DNA of 7,559 nucleotides from Paracoccaceae bacterium (GTDB lineage Bacteria; Pseudomonadota; Alphaproteobacteria; Rhodobacterales; Rhodobacteraceae): NCBI GenBank assembly GCA_007121115.1, contig SKMI01000161.1:1-7559 (forward strand), read 5' to 3'. Position 1 is the first letter of the stretch; the number at the start of each line of letters is the position of its first letter. The notes beneath the pieces were generated by a model that saw nothing but the letters and a program-made list of their open reading frames with translations, ran no database searches and was not told the DNA's origin. Shown here piece after piece: positions 1 through 4,560 of the stretch. The position numbers were made by a program, and so were the translations under genes.

Positions 1-351
1 CGGTTCGGCAATATCACCGTGGTCGCCGGGCTGGGCTTCGAATTGCAGTCGGTGGCGGCCGCCGTGGTCGGTGGGGTGAATATCTTCGGCGGCTCGGGGC
101 TGGTGCTGGGGGCGTTTCTGGGCGCGGTGCTGGTCAACCTGATCGACACCTCGCTGGTGCGCTGGCAGCTTGTCACCGAATTCTGGCGCGAGGCGGTGCT
201 GGGCGCACTGATCCTGATCTCGGTTGCGGTGGACGCGGTGGTGATGCGCCGCCTGACATGGATGCGCGCCATGCGCCAGCGCGCCGCCATGGCGCGCCGC
301 CGCGCCGCCGCCCCGCCACCCGAGCGCGAGCAGAGGGAGGCACTGCGATGA
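1..351 (+). CDS. Sugar ABC transporter permease, C-terminal part (5' end outside the window)
   Basis: This is the end of an inner-membrane permease of the RbsC/RhaP type (BPD_transp_2 family), one half of the channel of a sugar importer. The frame is open from base 1 and closes at a TGA at 349-351, giving 116 visible residues; family members are usually 310-350 long, so roughly the last third is here. The visible part carries the family signature AAAVVGGVNIFGGSG, followed by hydrophobic stretches that fit the last membrane helices (LGAFLGAVLVNLI and AVLGALILISVAV). The protein ends in an unusually basic then proline-rich tail (MRRRLTWMR-like start, later RRRAAAPPPER), presumably cytoplasmic. 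Its stop overlaps the start of the next permease by four bases (ATGA), typical of paired permeases in one operon. The ATPase and binding protein are expected upstream. The substrate cannot be read from this fragment. Confidence 0.9.
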   Translation, partial: RFGNITVVAGLGFELQSVAAAVVGGVNIFGGSGLVLGAFLGAVLVNLIDTSLVRWQLVTEFWREAVLGALILISVAVDAVVMRRLTWMRAMRQRAAMARRRAAAPPPEREQREALR

Positions 352-1352
352 CCGATCAACCCGCAGGCTTTCGCGGCATGATCCGCCGGATGCAAAGCTG
401 GGAGGGGTTTCTGCTGGCGGTGCTGCTGTTCATCATCCTGATGAATACGGCGCTGACGCCGCAATACATGACCGTTTCCAACCAGATCAACCTGTTCCAG
501 CTGTCGATCGAAAAGGCGATGGTTGCGCTGGTGATGACCTTCGTCATCGTCAATGCGGAAATCGACCTGTCAGTGGGCTCGATGATGGGGCTGTCGGCCT
601 GTGCGTTCGGCTGGCTGGTCAACAGCGGCGTTGATGCGGGCGCGGCCGTGGTGATCTGTCTGGCCATCGGCGCCGCCGGGGGGGCGTTCAACGCGCTGTT
701 CATCGTCCGCTTCGGCCTGCCGTCGCTGGTGGTGACGCTGGCCACGCTGATCGGGTTCCGGGGGCTGGCCCGCGTGCTGGTCGAGGATCGCGGCTACGGC
801 GGGTTCCCGGACTGGTTCACCACGCTGGGCCAGCGCGGGCTGGTGGGGCCGGTGCCGCTGTCGGTGATCCTGTTCTTCGCGCTCTTCGCGGTGTGTTTCG
901 TTATCCTGCAGCGCACGGGCTTCGGGCGGCGCACCTATGTCATCGGCACCAACCGCGAGGTGGCGGAATACGCAGGCATCAACACCGGGCGGCACAAGGC
1001 GGTGATCTTCATGGCCTCCGGGCTGGTCGCCGCGCTGGCGGGGCTGTTCTATGCCGCGCGCGTGGGCGCGGTGCGGGGTGATGTGGCCTTCGGGTTCGAG
1101 CTGGACATCATCACCATCGTGCTGCTGGGGGGAGTCAGCATCTTCGGCGGCGTGGGGACCATGGTGGGGGTGTTCCTGTCCATCCTGATCGTGCTGAACC
1201 TGCGCAACGGCATGGCGTTGCAGAACATCACCGGGCATATCCAGACCGGTGTGATCGGGGCGCTGTTGATCGCCTCGGTGATCGTGCCCCGGCTGAAGCC
1301 TGGCGCCCTGCTGGCGCGGCTGCGCCCACCCGTGGCAGAGAGGCGCCCATGA
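348..1352 (+). CDS. Sugar ABC transporter permease, RbsC/RhaQ-like
   Basis: A 334-residue inner-membrane permease, full length for the BPD_transp_2 family, which forms the second half of a sugar import channel. Several hydrophobic helices run from about residue 20 to 315. Family marks are EIDLSVGS at 71-78, the cytoplasmic loop with GRRTYVIGTN and EYAGI at 193-211 that contacts the ATPase in this family, and GGVSIFGGVG at 261-270. The C-terminal part (LRNGMALQNITGHIQTGVIG, 285-304) looks to me like rhamnose-type RhaQ permeases, but that is recognition from memory. The ATG at 348 is chosen over an in-frame ATG at 258 because AGGGAGG (334-340) lies seven bases before it and the upstream start would put 93 bases inside the previous gene. 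The end overlaps the regulator by four bases (ATGA, 1349-1352). Two adjacent, different permeases mean a heterodimeric channel. Confidence 0.93.
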   Translation: MTDQPAGFRGMIRRMQSWEGFLLAVLLFIILMNTALTPQYMTVSNQINLFQLSIEKAMVALVMTFVIVNAEIDLSVGSMMGLSACAFGWLVNSGVDAGAAVVICLAIGAAGGAFNALFIVRFGLPSLVVTLATLIGFRGLARVLVEDRGYGGFPDWFTTLGQRGLVGPVPLSVILFFALFAVCFVILQRTGFGRRTYVIGTNREVAEYAGINTGRHKAVIFMASGLVAALAGLFYAARVGAVRGDVAFGFELDIITIVLLGGVSIFGGVGTMVGVFLSILIVLNLRNGMALQNITGHIQTGVIGALLIASVIVPRLKPGALLARLRPPVAERRP

Positions 1353-2065
1353 GCAAGCTGTCCGACAGTCTGAGCGCCCCCATCAAGCGCGAATCCGTGG
1401 CCGAGATCGTGGCCGGGCGGATTCTGGAGCTGGTCTCTTCCGGGGCGCTCAAGGCCGGGGACCAGTTGCCGCCCGAGCGCGAGCTGGCGCGGCTCCTGAA
1501 CGTCTCGCGCCCCTCGGTGCGCGAAGCGGTGCGCGGGCTGGCGCTTCTGGGCGTGGTCAACAGCCGTCAGGGCGGCGGCATCCACATCAGCGATCTGGAC
1601 GCGGCCACGCTGCTGGGCCCGCTGCATTTCTACCTCACGCTCGAGGACATGAACGTTGCCGAGCTTTACGACGCGCGCATCCTGATCGAAGGCGACGTGG
1701 CCCGGCAGGCGGCGCAGAAGATGCCGGACGTGGCGCTGGACGCGCTCGAAGACATCCTGCGCGCGCAGAAGGACACGCTCGACGACCCCGAAGCCTTCCG
1801 CGCCTCGGATTTCGCCTTTCATCAGCGCATCTGGGAAGGGTCCGGCAACGGGTTCCTGAAGCGCATCGGCGAAAGCCTGAACGTGATCGGGCTGGACTTC
1901 CGCAAGCGCGCGTCGGAAACCAAGGGGGTGCTGGAGCAGAGTTTCAGGGACCACACCGCGCTGCTGGCCGCCCTGCGCGCCCGCGACCCGGACGCGGCGG
2001 CGGCGGCGGCGGCGCAGCACATGCGCAACGTCTACCAGTCTACCGTGGAACAGGAGGAAGAGTGA
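1349..2065 (+). CDS. GntR-family transcriptional regulator with FCD domain (FadR subfamily)
   Basis: A 238-residue cytoplasmic DNA-binding regulator. The N-terminal winged helix-turn-helix spans about residues 12-80: GDQLPPERELARLLNVSRPSVREAVRGL (split here as GDQLPPERELARLL and NVSRPSVREAVRGL) is the GntR signature, and SRQGGGIHI forms the wing. The C-terminal helical FCD domain (about 105-230) binds the effector; Arg110, Asp154, His158, His202 and His224 sit where metal-binding FCD proteins carry their Asp and three His ligands. Members of this group usually repress catabolic operons for sugar acids or sugars and are released by the substrate or an intermediate. The start overlaps the upstream permease by four bases, with AGAGAGG (1337-1343) five bases before it. 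Being inside the operon, it is probably autoregulated; its operator should be at the operon promoter, outside this window. A run of seven alanines (216-222) is encoded by seven identical GCG codons. Confidence 0.95.
   Translation: MSKLSDSLSAPIKRESVAEIVAGRILELVSSGALKAGDQLPPERELARLLNVSRPSVREAVRGLALLGVVNSRQGGGIHISDLDAATLLGPLHFYLTLEDMNVAELYDARILIEGDVARQAAQKMPDVALDALEDILRAQKDTLDDPEAFRASDFAFHQRIWEGSGNGFLKRIGESLNVIGLDFRKRASETKGVLEQSFRDHTALLAALRARDPDAAAAAAAQHMRNVYQSTVEQEEE
1994..2014 (+). repeat. (GCG)7 trinucleotide run inside the regulator gene
   Basis: Seven consecutive GCG codons encode Ala216-222 of the GntR regulator, immediately before the putative metal ligand His224. Such pure triplet runs can gain or lose units by slippage without breaking the frame. 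Whether the length varies between strains cannot be told from one sequence; alanine-rich linkers are also simply common in GC-rich genomes. Confidence 0.9.
2052..2057 (+). promoter_or_regulatory. Ribosome binding site that decides the oxidoreductase start
   Basis: AGGAGG lies inside the last codons of the regulator, seven bases before the ATG at 2065. A GTG at 2062 is also in frame but would have only four bases of spacing, so the ATG with a one-base stop/start overlap (TGATG) is preferred. Confidence 0.75.
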
Positions 2066-3132
2066 TGGCACGCATCGGCTTGGTCGGTTGCGGCTGGTGG
2101 GCCGCGTTCAACCACATCCCCGCCGTGCAGGAAAGCGATCGGGGCGCGGTGGTGGCGATCTGCGATCTGGACCGCGCGCGGCTGGACCGGGTGGGTGATG
2201 AATTCCGCATCGGCGCGCGCTACACCGATCTGGACCGGATGCTGGCGACCGAGGCGCTGGACGGGCTGATCGTGTCCACCCCGCATGTGGCGCACACCGA
2301 ACCCGCGATTGCCGGGCTGAAGGCAGGCGCGCATGTGATGGTGGAAAAGCCCATGGCCACCAGCGCGGGCGACGGGCGCGCGATTGCGCGGGCGGCGGAG
2401 CGGGCAGGCAAGCAGGTGCTGGTGCCCTGTGGAATGAATTTCACCGATTTCTCGCTCCGCGCGGCGGCGATGGTGCGCGAAGGGCGGATCGGCCGCATCC
2501 GCCATGCGGTGTGCCAGATGGGCTCGGCGCTCGATGACCTGTTCGCCGGGCAGCCGATGCTGGAAACCGCCGATCACATGTTCCGCCCGCCCGCGTCGAC
2601 CTGGGCCGACCCGGCGCGCGCGGGCGGCTATGGCTGGGGGCAGATGTCGCACGCGCTGTCCTGGCTGTGCCATGTGGGCGATCTGGCGTTTGCGGACCTG
2701 TTCGCCATCACCGGCAAGTCGCCCGCCGGGGTGGATTACTATGACGCCGCCGTGGGCCACACCCGCTGCGGGGCGACCGTGTCGCTGTCGGGGTCCTCGA
2801 CCGTGCCGAAGCATGTGGGCATGCACATGGATATCCGGATTTACGGGACCGAGGGGTGCCTGTTCTTCTCCAACGCGCCAGCGCGGCTGGAGTTGCGGCG
2901 CATGGATGCCGCCGACGAGGTGATCGAAATCAGCGATGAAGACGCCGCCTATGACGGTCGCCTGCCGGTGCACCATTTCGTCCGGCTGTGTGCGGGCGAG
3001 AAGATCGACAATGCCGCCGACGGCGAGAACGGCGCCCGCGTGACCGAGGCGCTGGCCGCGCTCTATGCCTCGGCCGAAAGCGGCCGGACCGAGTTCATCA
3101 AGGCCCCCGCCCTGACCGGAGAGACGCCATGA
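2065..3132 (+). CDS. Gfo/Idh/MocA family NAD(P)-dependent oxidoreductase
   Basis: A 355-residue cytoplasmic dehydrogenase, normal length for the family, which oxidises or reduces a hydroxyl of sugars or inositols with NAD(P). The N-terminal Rossmann fold starts at IGLVGCGWW (4-12), a nucleotide-binding turn in which the third glycine of GxGxxG is replaced by alanine (Ala13). The family hallmark EKP is at 94-96, with Lys95 as the expected catalytic lysine. The substrate domain follows from about 125. In the usual GGGxLxDxGxH active-site motif this protein reads AGGYGWGQMSH (186-196): the histidine is kept (His196) but glycine stands where the aspartate normally is. Substrate is unknown; the neighbours (sugar importer, isomerase, rhamnose-type mutarotase) suggest a free sugar, perhaps a 6-deoxyhexose or its lactone/keto form. 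The gene overlaps the regulator by one base and the isomerase by four. Confidence 0.93.
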   Translation: MARIGLVGCGWWAAFNHIPAVQESDRGAVVAICDLDRARLDRVGDEFRIGARYTDLDRMLATEALDGLIVSTPHVAHTEPAIAGLKAGAHVMVEKPMATSAGDGRAIARAAERAGKQVLVPCGMNFTDFSLRAAAMVREGRIGRIRHAVCQMGSALDDLFAGQPMLETADHMFRPPASTWADPARAGGYGWGQMSHALSWLCHVGDLAFADLFAITGKSPAGVDYYDAAVGHTRCGATVSLSGSSTVPKHVGMHMDIRIYGTEGCLFFSNAPARLELRRMDAADEVIEISDEDAAYDGRLPVHHFVRLCAGEKIDNAADGENGARVTEALAALYASAESGRTEFIKAPALTGETP

Positions 3133-3944
3133 AACTGTCGCTGACAAGCTGGTCCATGCCCGCCTGCACCCTGCAGGAATGCGCCGACATTTCCCGCGCG
3201 CTGGGGATCGGCGCGCTGGACGTGGGGCTTTTCTACGCCTCGGCGCTGGACCGCGACCAGATCCTTTCGGACCCGGCGGGGGCGGCGGAATGCGTCCGCG
3301 CGCTGGGGGTCGATCTGCCCAATTACTACCACCTGTTCGGCGAGGGGCTGGCGGGCCGTAACCTGGCGCTCCCCGGCACGCTGGACGCCAATGCCCGCGA
3401 TCTGGAGGCGGTCATGCGCTTCGCCGATGCCGCCGGGATCGCCACGGTCTTCATCCTGCCGGGCGTCATCAACCCCGGCCAGTCGCGGGGCGATGCGGCG
3501 CGGGTGTCGCGCGAAAGCTTGAAACGGCTGGGCGAGCTGGCGGCGTCCTTCGATGCCAAACTGTGCTTCGAACCGCACGTCCATTCCCTGGCCGAATCCC
3601 CGTCGCTGGTGGCTGATCTGGTGGCGGAAACCGGGGTCGGGCTGGCGCTGGACTATTCGCACTTCGCCTGCCTCGGCTACCGGCAGGAGGAGGTCGACAC
3701 CCTCGCCCCCCACGCCGTCCACGTGCACCTGCGCCAGGCCCGGGTGGGCGCGCTGCAGACGAAATACGCCGAAGGCACCCTGAACTTCCCGGCCATGTTC
3801 GGCACCCTGCGCGATGCGGGCTACACCGGGGCGCTGGCCATCGAATACGTCCATCAGGACTACATGAACACGCTGTGCGAGGATGTGCTGACCGAAACCG
3901 TCACCATGCGCGACGTGTTCCGCAACTGGAAGGAGGCAAGCTGA
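3129..3944 (+). CDS. Sugar (phosphate) isomerase/epimerase, xylose-isomerase-like TIM barrel
   Basis: A 271-residue cytoplasmic TIM-barrel protein of the AP_endonuc_2 / IolE-IolI-like family (usual length 260-300), whose members are divalent-metal isomerases, epimerases or dehydratases of sugars and inositols. The likely metal ligands are in the right order: Glu148 (CFEPH), Asp175 (LDYSH) with His178, His200 (VHVHLR) and Glu239 (AIEY). These follow the barrel strands LCFEPH, GLALDYSH, AVHVHLR and ALAIEY. The ATG at 3129 has GGAG seven bases upstream (3118-3121) and overlaps the previous stop by four bases; a longer in-frame start at 2988 lies deep in the oxidoreductase and is rejected. Pairing of such a barrel with a Gfo/Idh/MocA enzyme recalls the inositol and 3-keto-sugar pathways (IolG with IolE/IolI), where one enzyme makes a keto-sugar and the other tautomerises or epimerises it. 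The exact reaction is not readable here. Confidence 0.9.
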   Translation: MKLSLTSWSMPACTLQECADISRALGIGALDVGLFYASALDRDQILSDPAGAAECVRALGVDLPNYYHLFGEGLAGRNLALPGTLDANARDLEAVMRFADAAGIATVFILPGVINPGQSRGDAARVSRESLKRLGELAASFDAKLCFEPHVHSLAESPSLVADLVAETGVGLALDYSHFACLGYRQEEVDTLAPHAVHVHLRQARVGALQTKYAEGTLNFPAMFGTLRDAGYTGALAIEYVHQDYMNTLCEDVLTETVTMRDVFRNWKEAS

Positions 3945-4258
3945 TGCCCGGATATGCCTGGGTGCTGGAAGTCCGCCCCGGATACGAGGACGAATACAAG
4001 CGCCGCCACGTTGAAATCTGGCCCGAGATGCTGGAGACCCTGCGCGAGGCGGGCATCCGCAACTACAACATCTTTCGCCACGGGCTGACGCTGTTCGGCT
4101 ATTTCGAAACCGACGATCTGGCGGCGACGCAGGCGAAGCTGGCGAAAAGCGACGTGAACGCGAAATGGGGGGAGTGGATGGGCCCGATCATGAAGGTCGA
4201 GATCGACAGCCAGACCAGTTTCCCCTTCCTGCTGCCGCGCCAGTTCTACATGGAATAG
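3944..4258 (+). CDS. rhaM: L-rhamnose mutarotase-like protein (RhaM/RhaU family)
   Basis: A 104-residue cytoplasmic enzyme, the same length as Escherichia coli RhaM as I recall it, of the family once called DUF718. The family interconverts alpha and beta anomers of L-rhamnose, and some members act on L-fucose. The characteristic block EYKRRHVEIWPEM (17-29) holds Tyr18 and the presumed catalytic His22; Tyr41 follows in GIRNYNIF, and a tryptophan pair region KWGEWMG lies near 74-80. All three positions match the E. coli protein, which supports an active mutarotase. The ATG is preceded by a perfect AAGGAGG (3930-3936) seven bases away and overlaps the isomerase stop by one base (TGATG). An in-frame upstream start at 3875 is rejected for lack of such a site. 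This last gene of the operon gives the best hint of substrate: a 6-deoxyhexose or a sugar of similar stereochemistry. Confidence 0.92.
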   Translation: MPGYAWVLEVRPGYEDEYKRRHVEIWPEMLETLREAGIRNYNIFRHGLTLFGYFETDDLAATQAKLAKSDVNAKWGEWMGPIMKVEIDSQTSFPFLLPRQFYME

Positions 4259-4283
4259 GCCCACGCCGCGCGACCGCCCAAGC

Positions 4284-4327
4284 GGCCCGCCCGCAGGGCT
4301 GCGCCCTTGGGGTGTGCAGGGCGGGCC
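4284..4327 (+). terminator. GC-rich stem-loop after the mutarotase, possible terminator
   Basis: Nine bases GGCCCGCCC (4284-4292) pair perfectly with GGGCGGGCC (4319-4327); the stem extends inward as GCA/TGC with one bulged A, and a second small hairpin AGGGC-TGC-GCCCT (4295-4307) competes for the loop. It begins 25 bases after the mutarotase stop. No T-run follows, so it is not a standard intrinsic terminator; it could be a transcript-end structure that protects from nucleases or helps termination by Rho. Confidence 0.45.
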
Positions 4328-4332
4328 AGGGT

Positions 4333-4342
4333 GCCACGTGGC
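4333..4342. repeat. Ten-base palindrome GCCACGTGGC
   Basis: A perfect ten-base palindrome six bases beyond the stem-loop. It is too short to be significant by itself in GC-rich DNA; it could be half of an operator or chance. Confidence 0.25.
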
Positions 4343-4403
4343 TCCGCGCGGAAAGCGGGGTTGATCCCCCACGATTTGCATCGCGGCTATGGCCGTCTTG
4401 GCA

Positions 4404-4419
4404 TGGCAGTTATACTGCA
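4404..4419 (+). promoter_or_regulatory. Sigma-54-like -24/-12 element (weak candidate)
   Basis: TGGCAGTTATACTGCA matches the sigma-54 pattern TGGCAC-N5-TTGCA at most positions, with the invariant GG (4405-4406) and GC (4417-4418) exactly twelve bases apart. It deviates at the base after TGGCA and at the first T of TTGC. Transcription would start near 4430, about 130 bases before the exporter. No activator gene or clear upstream enhancer site is in the window, so this stays a candidate. The neighbouring TTGGCA and TATACT are too close together to be a sigma-70 pair. Confidence 0.22.
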
Positions 4420-4513
4420 ACCTTCCGGGGCTCACCGGAGACTGCCGATCGAGGCACGAGGCGGTGCGCGCGCTGAGACGGCGCTCCCCTCCGCCAGACC
4501 GGGACGCAAACAT

Positions 4514-4525
4514 TTCACATGTGAA
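4514..4525. promoter_or_regulatory. Palindrome TTCACATGTGAA, candidate operator of the exporter operon
   Basis: A perfect twelve-base palindrome in a locally AT-richer patch, 47 bases before the proposed exporter ATG. Position and symmetry fit the binding site of a dimeric regulator over or near a promoter; a TATATC at 4543-4548 could serve as a -10 box, with a 17-base gap to 4520-4525, although that hexamer is a poor -35. The cognate regulator is not identifiable here. Confidence 0.35.
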
Positions 4526-4560
4526 TTCTCGCCCCGCGCGCCTATATCTTGCACAGGACC

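Larger units (their letters stand above)
4259..4560. other. Intergenic region between sugar operon and exporter operon
   Basis: About 300 bases without a convincing gene. It holds, in order, a GC-rich stem-loop (4284-4327), a ten-base palindrome GCCACGTGGC (4333-4342), a sigma-54-like element (4404-4419), a short inverted repeat TCCGG/CCGGA (4424-4428 and 4435-4439), a GC-rich stretch able to pair GGCGG (4460-4464) with CCGCC (4491-4495), and an AT-richer patch with a twelve-base palindrome (4514-4525) followed by TATATC (4543-4548). Open frames crossing it have no family features and atypical composition. It most likely contains the end of one transcript and the promoter of the next. Confidence 0.75.

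Noticed and set aside
258..347. Upstream in-frame ATG extension of the second permease
   Set aside because: It would add 30 Arg/Pro-rich residues inside the preceding gene; the ATG at 348 has an excellent ribosome site and the usual four-base overlap.
1049..2071. A 340-codon minus-strand open frame opposite the permease end and regulator
   Set aside because: It spans two well-supported + strand genes and shows no family features.
2988..3128. Upstream in-frame extension of the isomerase
   Set aside because: The added residues are the oxidoreductase gene read in another frame; the barrel's first strand begins right at ATG 3129.
2032..3147. A 371-codon minus-strand open frame opposite the oxidoreductase gene
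   Set aside because: Composition is typical of an antisense shadow (His, Arg, Gly rich), it has no domain and it covers a clear Gfo/Idh/MocA gene.
4398..4416. TTGGCA and TATACT as a sigma-70 promoter pair
   Set aside because: Only seven bases separate them, far from the 16-18 needed.
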